64,000 bases of DNA from Leptodactylus fallax (GCA_947044405.1 CAMRHE010000357.1:791501-855500), one strand, 5' to 3'. Positions 53,338-64,000 are shown, numbered from the stretch's first letter. Notes: a model not told the origin generated them from the letters alone. Made by a program: numbers and translations.

Positions 53338-54317
53338 TGTAACCCCCACAGGGGACACTTTGTGTGTTGTGGATGCTATGGACAGAGCACAATCCAGCAT
53401 TCCTCTGTATCTTCCAGAGATGAACAGTGCCGCCTACAGGAACTCCTCTTTAACACACAGCACAGGCTGTATGACATCAAGGGGGCAGGAGGCGGGGCAG
53501 ACACAGGAAGGAAAGCAGGAGAGGGAAGAAAATGGCGTATGGGAGACATCGCTACCAGAGAGAGAGGAAAGTGAGAGGCTTGTGTGTCTGCAGAGACTGA
53601 CTGATCCAGCTGCTGAGTCATCTGTACATCTGGTGGAGAGAGAGGTGACTACTGTGCCAGCATCCGGTCTGCAGACCAACCAGAACTGTGAGAGACTACA
53701 GTTGCATCCACACAGAAGGAGACTGCCGGCACCTCCATGCTCCCTTCCTCTCCTTAATGTGAATGCTCCTGCATGGATTCCTGTGAGCTAAAGATCCAAG
53801 GTAGTGAGTACCCCCGGGAACTGTGTTGTGGTCGTTCCAGTATTAGTGACTGAACTGTTGCTGTGAGGAGTAATAAGTGTTATACCGTTTATGTGCACCA
53901 ACGATTGGGCCCCAACGATTGAACTGTGACAATACATGGTGGCCACCCCCTTCAGTACTGCAAATAGCTAGATAGAGAGTGAGTCACTTACAGACATTCT
54001 GTGATAAGTGTGGCCTGTCATTTGCAGCAAGATCACTAGGGGGAGTATGTCGGCACTATAATTGTTTATATTTCTGAATTAATATTAAATTCTAGTATTT
54101 TGGGTAAACTGGTTGCATACTTGTGTCATCCTCAAATTGGGGGAGTGTGTACTAAGCTCGGGAAGGGGTTTCCCAAGTCAGCCCCTGGCAGAAGTACTAC
54201 AACTGCCTGCATTCCCGGACAGCTTCAAGCAAGATTTGGGTGGAGGCACTGCGCTATAGAGAGGTGAGAACAAGCACGTACACCCCAGGCAAGACGGGTG
54301 GCAAAAGGGGTGTTACA
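53338..54317. mobile_element. Probable solo LTR (980 bp) with a 4-bp duplication
   Basis: Starts TGTAACCCCCACAGGGG and ends GGGGTGTTACA, with TGTAAC/GTTACA as inverted ends. TTAA flanks both sides (53334-53337 and 54318-54321). The interior has no retroviral ORF; the 143-codon frame at 53360-53791 has no domain I recognise. A TTAA-specific DNA transposon is the alternative because the flank is TTAA, but the TG...CA ends and lack of longer inverted repeats favour an LTR. Confidence 0.6.
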
Positions 54318-54329
54318 TTAAAATAAATA

Positions 54330-55610
54330 CAGTATATTTAAAGATTTTATTTTTTTAATACCTTTCAATTTTTAAGATAAGTAAGATACATTTTTAAGAT
54401 AAAATCCTCTTTAAATCTGTGAAATGTGTCAAGCGTTATGACCCCTGTATAAACCCCAACGCATATGAGAATTGAGCTCTAGAATGTGAAATCTCTGTCC
54501 CTTGTCAAAATACATCTCTCTAGTACGTTAATAACTATCTTATATTGGTAGTAAAAAAAGTTCCAAAAATAAACTAAGGCATTGATTTAGACTACCAGGT
54601 TTATGTATTGCCTGCCAATCGATATATTATTCACCGAAGAAATAATAAAAAGCATCAATATCACATCATCATTGGCTGCTTTACTTACTGTAAATCAGAG
54701 CAAGATTTGCCTGATATAGCAAAAAAGTAAATTTAATACATTGTAGCTTAAACACTCAATTTTCATGCATTATCATTCCATAGCACTAAGTGTTTTTAAT
54801 CAAATGGATACTACTGCATGGACTTCTATACATGGATTGCATACAGATATTTGCATTATAGGGTAGATCATGGTAATTAGGTTCTGATATTTTCGGAAAG
54901 AAGACTTGTTCATTTGTACAGATGTTGGCTATGGTTCTTGAGCAGGGCATAGGTGTGTCACCAGGGAATAGGTATGTCACTAGAACCTAGCATATCAATC
55001 TAGCCCTTCAGATAGATAAATTCAGGTCACCTGAATCAAACTGCATTTTAACCTTGTGAATCAGTGCCTCTGCTGCCAAGATACACTGTTTTTGCCAGTA
55101 TGCAAATTAAACTTTTTGGAGCAATAAGGGCATTGCTGCTTATCTCTTCGGAGCAAGTCAACACTCCAGAACTCTTTATCATATTGACAAAGATGGTGAT
55201 ATCTCAGCAACAGAGGCACCAATTCACAAGAAGAAAACACCATTTGATTCAGGTGACCCTAACCTATCTACCTGCAGGACTGGGTTAATATGCTGAATTC
55301 TGATGACAGACTCCCTTTAAAGTGAGTCAGCTACTACCAGAATCTCTTCTAAACTTATATGCTGTTGTATGACCTGTCAGTAAAATATTTTTATTTGGTC
55401 TTTTAAAAAATCAACCACTTTATAATTTTGATAAAGATCACATATGCCATATACCATGTATTATGTAAGTTTTTACATATTAGAAGATCTAGATTTGAAA
55501 AGGAAAATCTAAGATAGTAAAATGCTAGTAGGTGTGACTTATAGAATACTATAACACAGACTGTGATAAGAGAACCCCAGTTATGTATTTTTCTTTGATA
55601 TGTGTTGTTC
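54330..55610. other. No gene or recognisable element
   Basis: AT-rich sequence with short ORFs only; no terminal repeats noted. Confidence 0.4.
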
Positions 55611-55614
55611 TATA

Positions 55615-57219
55615 CAGTGGGGAAAAAAAAGTATTTAGTCAGCCACCAATTGTGCAAGTTCTCCCACTTAAAAAGATGAGGCCGGACTGTAATTGTCATC
55701 ATAGGTAGACCTCAACTATGAGAGACAAAATGAGGAAACAAATCCAGAAAATCACATTGTCTGATTTTTAAATAATTTATTTGCAAATTATGGTGGAAAA
55801 TAAGTATTTGGTCAATAACAAAAGTTCATCTCAATACTTTGTTATATATCCTTTGTTGGCAATGACAGAGGTCAAACGTTTCCTGTAAGTCTTCACAAGG
55901 TTGGCACACACTGTTGCTGGTATGTTGGCCCATTCCTCCATGCAGATCTCCTCTAGAGCAGAGATGTTTTGAGGCTGTCACTGGGCAACACGGACTTTCA
56001 ACTCCCTCCAAAGGTTTTCTATGGGGTTGAGATCTGGAGACTGGCTAGGCCACTCCAGGACCTTGAAATGCTTCTTATGAAGCCACTTCTTCGTTGCCCT
56101 GGCGGTGTGCTTGGGATCATTGTCATGCTGAAAGAAGACTCAGCCAAGTTTCATCTTCAATGCCCTTGCTAATGGAAGGAGGTTTGCACTCAAAATCTCA
56201 CGATACATGGCCCCATTCATTCTTTCATGTACACGGATCAGTCGTCCTGGTCCCTTTGCAGAGAAACAGCCCCAAAGCATGATGTTGCCACCCCCATGCT
56301 TCACAGTAGGTATGGTGTTCTTTGGCTGCAACTCAGCATTCACTCTCCTCCAAACACGACGAGTTGTGTTTCTACCAAACAGTTCTACTTTGGTTTCATC
56401 TGACCATATGACATTCTCCCAATACTCTTCTGGAACATCCAAATGCTCTCTAGCAAACTTCAGACGGGCCCGGATATGTACTGGCTTAAGCAGGGGGACA
56501 TGTCTGGCACTGCAGGATCTGAGTCCCTGGCGGCGGCGTGTGTTACTGACGGTAGCCTTTGTTACGTTAGTCCCAGCTTTCTGCAGGTCATTCACTAGGT
56601 CCCCCCGTGTGGTTCTGGGATTTTTGCTCACCGTTCTTGTGATCATTTTGACCCCACGGGGTGAAATGTTGCATAGAGCCCCTGATCGAGGGAGATTATC
56701 AGTGGTCTTGTATGTCTTCCATTTTCTAATTATTGCTCCCACAGTTGATTTCTTCACACCAAGCTGCTTGCCTATTGCAGATTCAGTGTTCCCAGCCTAC
56801 AGGTCTACAATTTTGTTTCTGGTGTCCTTCCACAGCTCTTTGGTCTTCACCATAGTGTAGTTTGGAGTGTGACTGTTTGAGGTTGTGGACAGGTGTCTTT
56901 TATACTGATAACAATGTCAAACAGGAGCCATTACTACAGGTAATGAGTGGAGCACAGAGGAGCATCTTAAAGAAGAAGTTACAGGTCTGTGAGAATCAGA
57001 AATCTTGCTTGTTTGTAGGTGACCAAATACTTATTTTCCACTATAATTTGCAAATAAATTCTTAAAAAAATCAGACAATGTGATTTTCTGGATTTGTTTT
57101 CTCATTTTGTCTCTCATAGTTGAGGTCTACCTATGATGACAATTACAGGCCTCTTCCATCTTTTTAAGTGGGAGAACTTGCACAACTGGTGGCTGACTAA
57201 ATACTTTTTTTCCCCACTG
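55615..57219 (-). mobile_element. Full-length Tc1 element, decayed
   Basis: Starts CAGTGGGGAAAAAAAAGTATT-like sequence after TA (55613-55614) and ends TACTTTTTTTCCCCACTG before TA (57220-57221). The inverted arms are about 200 bp (GTATTTAGTCAGCCACCA pairs with TGGTGGCTGACTAAATAC). It holds one broken transposase on the minus strand. Confidence 0.92.
55831..56853 (-). pseudogene. Tc1 transposase pseudogene
   Basis: The start ATG is at 56851-56853 (MVKTKELWKD). A TAG stop soon follows in the N-terminal HTH; the long open part (205 codons, 56757-56140) includes [26 protein letters not shown] and the first Asp in [12 protein letters not shown], then [16 protein letters not shown] then interrupts at about 56140, after which [12 protein letters not shown] sequence (second Asp) and a [13 protein letters not shown] box (Glu) remain downstream. 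At least two nonsense codons, so no full-length product. Confidence 0.88.
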
Positions 57220-57221
57220 TA

Positions 57222-57960
57222 TATAAATTCCCTAAGCCTGTTAGTCCTATGTTGTGTTTACGTTGCTGGTCAATTTGCTTTAGTGGTTTTATGTGTATAC
57301 AAGGGGAGACTGCCCTTTTCTGGCTCCAGCCAAACAGTTTTATTACCCCTGGACAAACAGATGTCAAAGGAGGGAGAGAGGGCTAATGACCCTAAGCTCG
57401 ACCCAGACACAGCTTTCCCGCAGCCAGGAAAACATCTTTCTCAGGATCCTGCAGTGGGGGTAAGAGGAGGGAATGGAGGTGTGGCTGGACACGGGTCTTA
57501 ACTGAGAGGAAGACCTAGATTCTTTGTCACATCTGTGGAGTCAGCTAAGAGAGCTGGGTGTGTCCATTCTCACTACAGAAGATCTCCAATCTCCTGGAAC
57601 CAAAGACTTAAGTATTACTCTGTTTTTTTTTCCTTTTTATTTTATAGCTGTTTGTATTGTGTGTCATTTGTTATCTCTCTATATCTGTAGCACTGAACTA
57701 CCTTGGTATTAAAGCATTAACTTTAAGGTTACTTTGTGCATGCTCTATGAACCCATTATCTTTCTGAAGTGCAAATGTGAGCGAAGTCTCCACTGAGCCA
57801 GCAAATCCGTTGTGGTGGCAGCGTGTATTTGGGGGTGCGTGAACTATGTGGGGGTGCGATTTACACTCAATTTGCAGCCTGACTGAAGGGTGAGTGCAAG
57901 ATTGAGTGAGCGGAGTTAAGTCGACCCCTGACAGCTGCACCCGTGTCACGTGCTAGGAAG
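57222..57960 (+). repeat. LTR-like sequence with a primer-site-like segment
   Basis: Near 57700 there is ATTAAAGCATTAACTTTAAG, then TCTCCACTGAGCCAGCAAAT, and at 57809-57820 TTGTGGTGGCAGCG, a word resembling primer binding sites that follow some vertebrate LTRs. I did not find a matching second LTR or coding sequence. The Tc1 at 55615 may have inserted into this older element. Low confidence. Confidence 0.3.
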
Positions 57961-58349
57961 GCCCGTACATGATACAGACTAATGGAGACAGACCATGCCA
58001 CTGTTGTGGGGTCTATGGGCAATGGGGACCACTATTGAAGTCAGTCACTGATCTGCTGTTCAGTGGAAATCACTGACTGAAAGCTGCTTTACCAGTCAGC
58101 GCTTTTCCAAAATGACGGAGAAATACTGTTTGGTCTGTAATTTCACAAGCTGATTAATAAAAATCCCATACCCATGCAGAGAAAAGGGGATGAGCCAATC
58201 TCTGTTCTGTGAGAACCCAGGCAAGTTGTCTGAAATATTAATATATAGTACATAACTTACAGGTAGGAGTTGTTAGAAAAGGTAGGTGTAATACATTACA
58301 TTATACAATAGATGATGTTCAGAATCTCAGTGTTCCAATCAGTTAGCTG

Positions 58350-58939
58350 CTGTCATGTCCCAGGACTTGGTTTAATTCACTGACATGTATCTGTGATACT
58401 GTTTGTCTTTGTAGTTTGTCCCTTTTCTCTCTCTGTATCCTTAGCTGTGATGCTGTAGCTCCCTCTCTCTCTCTCTCTCTCAGTTTAGTTTCACTTCTTT
58501 GTAAGCAACATGTCTGCTCAGCTCCTGGTATTTCATCATTTTTCACCTACTGCTGTATGAGGTTCTACAAGATTTACTTGGATTAAAGCATCTGGAATCT
58601 TATCTACGCCTCCTCAGTTGAGTTGAACACTATCTGATAGATATCTTGGTGTAAATTGCTGGTTAGCATAGAGACTACAGGACACTCTCACAACCTCACA
58701 CTTGCAGCCAAGCTATTGAGTCAGAACAGTGAAAAATGATGCATAAAGACTGCCAGATACGGCTGTAAGACAGTTCACCAACTTCTGACATACAGTCAGT
58801 CACAGCAAGTTACCTGAAGCCAGAAGGAATCAGCATTGCATAAGTTGCATCTGCAGCTCAGACCCCCTCAGCATAGAAGATTCTATCAAGCAGCCATCTT
58901 ACTCCAGCAAAGTTATATTTATCCTGTTTGTGTTGCATC
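58350..58939 (+). other. Upstream region (possible LTR/leader) of the BEL/Pao element
   Basis: Contains a (CT)n run at 58462-58481 and sequence ending in ACACTCTCACAACC near 58694 that could be an LTR end. Because the downstream LTR lies beyond the window, I cannot confirm LTR limits or a primer site. The leader then runs to the ATG at 58940. Confidence 0.35.
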
Positions 58940-61900
58940 ATGGCTGAAGGGCACCCTGAAGCACAAGGTAGCATGGACCTCAGTCTGCAGCCCAGTGAGA
59001 AGGCTAGACGCTCAATTAAACAGGTTAGAGACAATCTAGAAGGTTTAAAGCATGAACTTTCCTGTGAACTCTCAAAATGGTGGCAGGAAATACAGACTAA
59101 GATATCTGCCATGTGCTTGCCTGCATACCATGTATTACCACTAGACGGAGCTCTGCGACAGCTTTGTTCTATGCATGGACATTATAAAATGAAAGCTGAG
59201 GAGTATGAAAGCATATTGAGGAAATTTCATACAGACGATTCCTTAGTTGAATTGCAAAGCTTCCAGCATCTCAATTCAGAACGAGACAGCTTAGTACATG
59301 AAACTAAGTTAAGGACAGAGGCAAGAATTGCGCAACTGCAGGAAATGGCATCCCACGTTTCTGAGTCTACCAAGCGTTCAAAGCGTACATCTAAGTCACG
59401 TTCCTCAAAATCTTCCACACTCAGTGAGCAACTTATAAAAGCATGTGCAGAGGCGGAAGCTACTAAGATACAGGCAGCCTTTGCACAACAGAAAGCAGCA
59501 ATGGAAGCTAATGCAGCAGCAATGGAAGCTAATGCAGCAGCAATGGAAGCTAATGCAGCTCAAAAAAGGGCAGAACTAGAAGCTCTAGAGAAACAGAATG
59601 AGCACGCTGCAGCCATGGCAAGGTTAAGCATTTTAGAACAAGCCATCAGTGGAAGTGAAAGCGACAGCACCAGTTTGTGTGATGTGGAAGCAGAGGATCC
59701 CCTCAAGCGCACAAGAGACTATGTACTAAGCCAAAGCAGTGAATCCCTATTTGCCACAAATGTTCCTGTCAGGGACAACATTTCTCCAGTGCAACAGGGC
59801 ACAGTATCTTCTGAAGCACACCGCATTCAAGGTCAGTACAATGCCCTGCCTGTCCAGCATCCAGTTTCTTCTTCCTTCATGGATTCCCAAAGCCTTGCAC
59901 CTCAGCAAATGCAATATACTGATACTCAGGTAAACACCAATGTGACACCATACTACCAGACTGCAAACAACCGTCCAGTCTCACATTCATATGTGGCTAA
60001 ACCTATGGACTTTAAGCTAGCTCCTAGGCTGAATGCCTACGCAGCCCCTACACTACCTACCTCTGTTAACCAGAACCCCACTAACAACGTAATCACCGCT
60101 ACTCAGCCAGCAACTCAATATTTAAAGTCAGAGAGAACAGACATGTCAGAGTTTGCAAGGTACATGGTTCGCCGTGAGCTTACTAAGACTGGACTCACAA
60201 GGTTCGATGACCAACCTGAGAACTACAGAGGCTGGAAATGTGCCTTCAAAACTGCAATCAGTGACCTTGGCATTACTGCAGCTGAAGAATTAGATTTGCT
60301 TATCCGGTGGCTTGGCCCACAGTCCACAGAACGTGCTAAAAGACTCAGATCCGTCCACATTTACAACCCCATAGCAGGCCTTACCGCTGCTTGGGAAAGA
60401 CTGGAGAAAACCTATGGCAGTCCTGAAGCAATAGAGAATGCTCTGTTCAAACGATTGCAAGGGTTTCCAAAGATATCTGGTAAGGATCATCAGAAATTTC
60501 AAGAACTTAGTGACCTACTCATGGAGCTCCTACTGGCTAAGGCGGACACTCTCCTACCGGGCCTCAGTTACCTGGACAGTGCTCGTGGGGTAAACCCGAT
60601 AGTCACCAAGTTGCCATATAATATTCAAGAAAGGTGGACCACAGTTGGGTCAAGATACAAAACTGAGAATAGAGTCTCCTTTCCTCCATTTTCCTACTTC
60701 TGTGAGTTTATCAAGAACATTGCAGAATCCAAGAATGACCCAAGCTTTTCCTATGGGGATCCCAGTGTTCCTGGTTCACCTCCTATTAAGTATGACAGCT
60801 CACATTCTAACTACAGAAACCGCAGAGGCCCAGTTTCGGTGAAAAAGACTGATATTCTTCCTATACCTACATCAGCACCAGAAGAAAGCAGTTGCAACAG
60901 CAACCAAGACGAAAAGGTAGAAAATCCTAACCGTCTGTGTCCTATTCACAAGAAGCCTCATCCCCTCAAGAAGTGTATTGGCTTCAGGAGGAAACCAATC
61001 CAGGAACGTAGAGAGCTTCTTGAGAAACTAGGGATATGTTTCAAATGTTGTTCCTCTACTGAACATGTTGCTAGAGACTGTAAAATTGCTATTAAGTGTA
61101 TAGAGTGTGGCAGTGAGAACCATGTACAAGCTCTTCATCGATCCCAGCCTAGTGCCACACCACCTAGAGGATCCCCTTCCCCAACTAAGCATGGCGGGGA
61201 GAACACAGATCAAGCAGCAAATACTACCACAGTATCTTCCTCATGTACAGAAGTCTGCGGAGAAGACCTTTGTGACGAGTCCTGTGCAAGGATATGCCTA
61301 GTCAATATATACCCCAAGGGCCAACCAGAAAGGGCTCTGAGGGTGTACGCCATTTTGGACGACCAGAGCAACCACTCACTTGCAAGGTCAGAACTCTTTG
61401 ATCTGTTTAACTTAAAGGGTGATACCTATCCGTATACCTTGGGTACTTGTAGTGGCATATCAGAGGTTTCAGGAAGAAGGGCCAGTGGTCTTGTAATAGC
61501 TTCTCTCAAGGGCAATTTGGAGATATCTTTGCCCACACTTGTTGAGTGCAACCAGATACCATCAAACAGAGAAGAGATACCCACACCAGAGGCGGCTTTC
61601 CAGCACCCTCATCTAAGGGCTATAGCCAGTGAAATACCATCCCTTGACAAAAATGCAGACATTCTAGTTCTGCTAGGTAGAGACATTCTTAGACTGCACA
61701 AAATACGCCAGCAAATTAATGGACCACATGATGCACCATTTGCCCAGCGCCTCGATCTAGGATGGGTAATCATTGGCAACGTCTGCATAGGTAGGATGAA
61801 AAGGCCCACCAATATTTCTTCATTTAAGACGCATATGTTACCAAATGGTCGCAGCACTTGTTTTCAGCCATGTCCACATCACTACCAAGTGAAAGAGAAG

Positions 61901-63562
61901 ATAAGCAACAGTAAGTGGCTGCATAATCACCGAGACAACGTGAATACTTTCCTGCCTGGGGACGACACCCTTGGATTAACAGTGTTCAATACAACAAGTG
62001 AAGACAACAAGCTGGCACCGGCAATAGCTGATAAAGAATTTCTCAAACTTATGGACAAGGAATTCATTCAAGATGATTCCAACAGCTGGGTAGCACCTTT
62101 ACCTTTCCGCTCCCCGAGATCAAAACTACCAAACAATCTGAAGCAAGCAGTTTCTAGATTTTCCTCTTTAAAACGTACCCTCAAGAGGAAACCAGAGATG
62201 GAGAAACACTTTGTAGGTTTCATGCGGAAGGTATTTGAGAGAGATCATGCAGAACCTGCACCTCCACTAAAGGAAGGAGAAGAATGCTGGTACCTTCCAT
62301 CATTTGGCGTGTATCACCCTCGCAAACCTGACCAAATCAGGGTCGTGTTCGATTCTAGTGCTCAGTATGAAGGCGTCTCTCTCAACAACCTGCTCCTCAC
62401 TGGTCTTAACCTAAACAACAGCCTCATAGGAGTCTTAATCCGTTTCAGACAGGAACCAGTTGCAGTGATGGCCGACATCCAACAGATGTTTCATTGCTTC
62501 ATTGTTAAGGATGATGACAGAAACTATCTCAGGTTCCTATGGCATAAGAACAATGATGTCAACAATGAAGTCATAGATTACCGGATGAAGGTACATGTCT
62601 TTGGCAATAGCCCATCTCCTGCAGTTGCGATCTATGGACTGAGAAGGACCGCCCAAGAAGGTGAGAAAGAGTATGGCTCTGATGCTCGTCAGTTTGTTGA
62701 GAGGAACTTCTATGTTGATGATGGTCTTAAATCCTTACCTGCAAGTGAAGAAGTGATCGATCTCCTCTCTAGAACACAGGAAATGCTGTCTGTAGCTAAT
62801 CTCAGACTTCACAAGATCATCTCCAACAATATGGAAGTAATGAAGGCATTTCCCTCTGATGATCATGCAATCAACTTGAAGGATCTTGATCTCAGTTCTG
62901 ATGCTCCTCCTATGCAACGCAGCCTAGGGTTGCTATGGAACACTGAACAAGACACATTCACATTCCAAGTGTCTTCTTGTGACAAACCTTTCATCAAACG
63001 AGGAGTTTTATCTGTTGTGAACAGCATTTATGATCCTCTTGGTTTCATTGCTCCCATCACCATTCAAGGCAAGCTACTACTAAGACAGCTTACCACTGAG
63101 AACATGGACTGGAACACTCCACTGCCTGCTGAGAAACAACTGAGGTCTGACTGTGGCACTAACTTCGTTGGAGCCTGCAAAGAACTGCAGTTAGACAACT
63201 TCTTATCCAACAATGGGTGCACTTGGACGTTTAACCCTCCACATTCATCCCATATGGGAGGTTCCTGGGAACGTATGATTGGGATCACACGCAGAATCCT
63301 TGACTCTATGTTGATGGACCACAAGTCGACACTGCTTACCCATGAGACGTTAATAACCTTTCTTGCTGAAGTGTATGCGATAATCAATGCAAGGCCACTT
63401 GTCCCAGTATCTTCAGACCCTGAATCTCCAATTATCTTAACCCCAGCAACGCTTCTTACTCAGAAAATTGGTACTGCTGCTACCTCTCCACATACATTAG
63501 ATCACAGTGACATTTACAGACGCCAATGGAAACAAGTTCAACACCTGTCCAATGTGTTCTAG
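58940..63562 (+). CDS. BEL/Pao gag-pol polyprotein with an internal deletion
   Basis: The ATG at 58940 (CATCATGG) starts MAEGHPEAQG; 1540 codons are open. In order: a coiled-coil-prone gag N-terminus with a 7-residue repeat (MEANAAA, three copies, about residues 187-208); a DUF1759-like gag block (about 405-507, NYRGWKCAFKTAI); zinc-binding Cys/His (about 699-733, CFKCCSSTEHVARDC then CIECGSENH); a Pao-type aspartic protease (about 804, ILDDQSN); RT with ADIQQMF (about 1179) and NFYVDDGL (YVDD, about 1256); then LGFIAPITIQGK. The next residues jump to integrase RSDCGTNFVGA (second Asp, about 1403) and GGSWERM (Glu, about 1440). RNase H, the integrase zinc domain and the first catalytic Asp are deleted in frame. 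Ends in a TAG at a position where a Trp is usual. Confidence 0.88.
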   Translation: MAEGHPEAQGSMDLSLQPSEKARRSIKQVRDNLEGLKHELSCELSKWWQEIQTKISAMCLPAYHVLPLDGALRQLCSMHGHYKMKAEEYESILRKFHTDDSLVELQSFQHLNSERDSLVHETKLRTEARIAQLQEMASHVSESTKRSKRTSKSRSSKSSTLSEQLIKACAEAEATKIQAAFAQQKAAMEANAAAMEANAAAMEANAAQKRAELEALEKQNEHAAAMARLSILEQAISGSESDSTSLCDVEAEDPLKRTRDYVLSQSSESLFATNVPVRDNISPVQQGTVSSEAHRIQGQYNALPVQHPVSSSFMDSQSLAPQQMQYTDTQVNTNVTPYYQTANNRPVSHSYVAKPMDFKLAPRLNAYAAPTLPTSVNQNPTNNVITATQPATQYLKSERTDMSEFARYMVRRELTKTGLTRFDDQPENYRGWKCAFKTAISDLGITAAEELDLLIRWLGPQSTERAKRLRSVHIYNPIAGLTAAWERLEKTYGSPEAIENALFKRLQGFPKISGKDHQKFQELSDLLMELLLAKADTLLPGLSYLDSARGVNPIVTKLPYNIQERWTTVGSRYKTENRVSFPPFSYFCEFIKNIAESKNDPSFSYGDPSVPGSPPIKYDSSHSNYRNRRGPVSVKKTDILPIPTSAPEESSCNSNQDEKVENPNRLCPIHKKPHPLKKCIGFRRKPIQERRELLEKLGICFKCCSSTEHVARDCKIAIKCIECGSENHVQALHRSQPSATPPRGSPSPTKHGGENTDQAANTTTVSSSCTEVCGEDLCDESCARICLVNIYPKGQPERALRVYAILDDQSNHSLARSELFDLFNLKGDTYPYTLGTCSGISEVSGRRASGLVIASLKGNLEISLPTLVECNQIPSNREEIPTPEAAFQHPHLRAIASEIPSLDKNADILVLLGRDILRLHKIRQQINGPHDAPFAQRLDLGWVIIGNVCIGRMKRPTNISSFKTHMLPNGRSTCFQPCPHHYQVKEKISNSKWLHNHRDNVNTFLPGDDTLGLTVFNTTSEDNKLAPAIADKEFLKLMDKEFIQDDSNSWVAPLPFRSPRSKLPNNLKQAVSRFSSLKRTLKRKPEMEKHFVGFMRKVFERDHAEPAPPLKEGEECWYLPSFGVYHPRKPDQIRVVFDSSAQYEGVSLNNLLLTGLNLNNSLIGVLIRFRQEPVAVMADIQQMFHCFIVKDDDRNYLRFLWHKNNDVNNEVIDYRMKVHVFGNSPSPAVAIYGLRRTAQEGEKEYGSDARQFVERNFYVDDGLKSLPASEEVIDLLSRTQEMLSVANLRLHKIISNNMEVMKAFPSDDHAINLKDLDLSSDAPPMQRSLGLLWNTEQDTFTFQVSSCDKPFIKRGVLSVVNSIYDPLGFIAPITIQGKLLLRQLTTENMDWNTPLPAEKQLRSDCGTNFVGACKELQLDNFLSNNGCTWTFNPPHSSHMGGSWERMIGITRRILDSMLMDHKSTLLTHETLITFLAEVYAIINARPLVPVSSDPESPIILTPATLLTQKIGTAATSPHTLDHSDIYRRQWKQVQHLSNVF

Positions 63563-63838
63563 CACCGCTGGAAAACAGAGTACCTCCACATGCTACAGAG
63601 CCGTCACAAATGGCAGACCTCAAAACCTAATCTCCAGGTGGGTGACCTCGTCCTTCTAAGGGATAAAGAAGTCCATCGGAATGAATGGCCTATGGGTCTC
63701 ATCACTAAAGTTGTCCCTAGTGATGATGGGAAGACTCGGAAAGTGGAGGTCAAGGTAACCAAGGGAGGCTCAGTGCGAGTTTTCTTCCGCCCAATTAATG
63801 AACTGGTGCTTCTTCTTCCAAGAGGAGACGTCACATAA
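63563..63838 (+). pseudogene. C-terminal integrase tail of the BEL/Pao element, after a stop
   Basis: Continues in the same frame directly after the TAG at 63560-63562: HRWKTEYLHMLQ, then LQVGDLVLLRDKE and WPMGLITKVVPSDDGKTRKV, the DUF5641-like tail typical of BEL/Pao integrase. It ends at a TAA at 63836-63838. A single nonsense codon separates it from the main ORF. Confidence 0.8.
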
Positions 63839-64000
63839 AAGAAGATAAGGACACCATTCACAGCTCATGGCGGGGAGCTTCCTTCCATGAACTAAAACCG
63901 TGTTCTTGTGGATTACAGTGTGGGTCGGTGGAGGTGTTGGCAAATTGCGGCTTCCCGACCTGAAGATTGGTTTATTTGGACTAACTGTTGATTATTGTTT
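63839..64000 (+). other. 3' region of the BEL/Pao element, cut by the window edge
   Basis: GGGTCGGTGGAGG at 63925-63937, followed by TGTTGGCAAAT, might be a purine tract and the start of the 3' LTR. No matching start is found upstream of the gag ATG, so this is unproven. Confidence 0.3.

Noticed and set aside
53360..53791. 143-codon ORF inside the LTR-like element
   Set aside because: No domain, no initiation context of note, and it lies wholly within a probable solo LTR.
56207..56860. 217-codon plus-strand ORF
   Set aside because: Reverse-strand shadow of the decayed Tc1 transposase at 55831-56853.
58354..58692. Definite 5' LTR of the BEL/Pao element
   Set aside because: The candidate TGTCATGTCC...CTCTCACA ends could not be matched to a 3' LTR because the window stops first, so it is not claimed as an LTR.

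Overview
This window looks like intergenic nuclear DNA of a vertebrate with an amphibian-type genome, most likely a frog. I find no host gene, rRNA, tRNA or CRISPR array. Nearly everything recognisable is a transposable element, often nested in another. The amphibian call is an inference from the mix of families: a frog-type non-LTR 3' tail, L2-like LINEs with a (ATT)n tail, TTAA-flanked T2/Kolobok-type MITEs, many Tc1 families, hAT elements with 8-bp duplications, a Gmr1-type Gypsy element, an Ngaro/DIRS-like element and a BEL/Pao element.

Left part (1-19,150): remnants of non-LTR elements, an L2-like LINE split by a solo LTR (5278-6002), a ~360-bp tandem duplication beside a hammerhead-ribozyme-like motif (8970-9021, minus strand), a Sleeping-Beauty-type Tc1 broken by a 1.5-kb hAT element (10343-11828), a decayed full-length Tc1 (12776-14357), a second very old Tc1-like transposase (about 15,130-15,990) and a decayed hAT element (from 17164).

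Middle (19,150-36,700): a GC- and CpG-rich Ngaro/DIRS-like element on the minus strand with a CCCH-finger gag, a reverse transcriptase and an SGNH-hydrolase-like ORF, but no tyrosine recombinase; a CR1-like fragment; two small hAT MITEs; a TTAA-flanked ~6.9-kb composite block (27183-34053) built from ~385-bp monomers and carrying a solo LTR and an intact Tc1; then a second L2-like LINE and a TTAA MITE.

Right part (37,490-64,000): two more Tc1 elements with intact transposase ORFs (37492-39121 and 39536-41102), a foldback MITE, a Gypsy element of Gmr1 type (41987-47093) with integrase upstream of reverse transcriptase and a SCAN-like gag, a 2.8-kb hAT element with nested TTAA MITEs (47302-50115), a small Tc1-type MITE, a third solo LTR (53338-54317), another decayed Tc1 (55615-57219), and a BEL/Pao element running off the right edge. 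Its 1540-codon ORF is open across an internal deletion that removed RNase H and the N-terminal part of integrase.

No genes here cooperate in a host pathway. The functional logic is element by element: a transposase or pol gene with its own termini, plus non-autonomous elements whose termini imply mobilisation in trans. Domain and family assignments are from reading the sequence; no database search was run.
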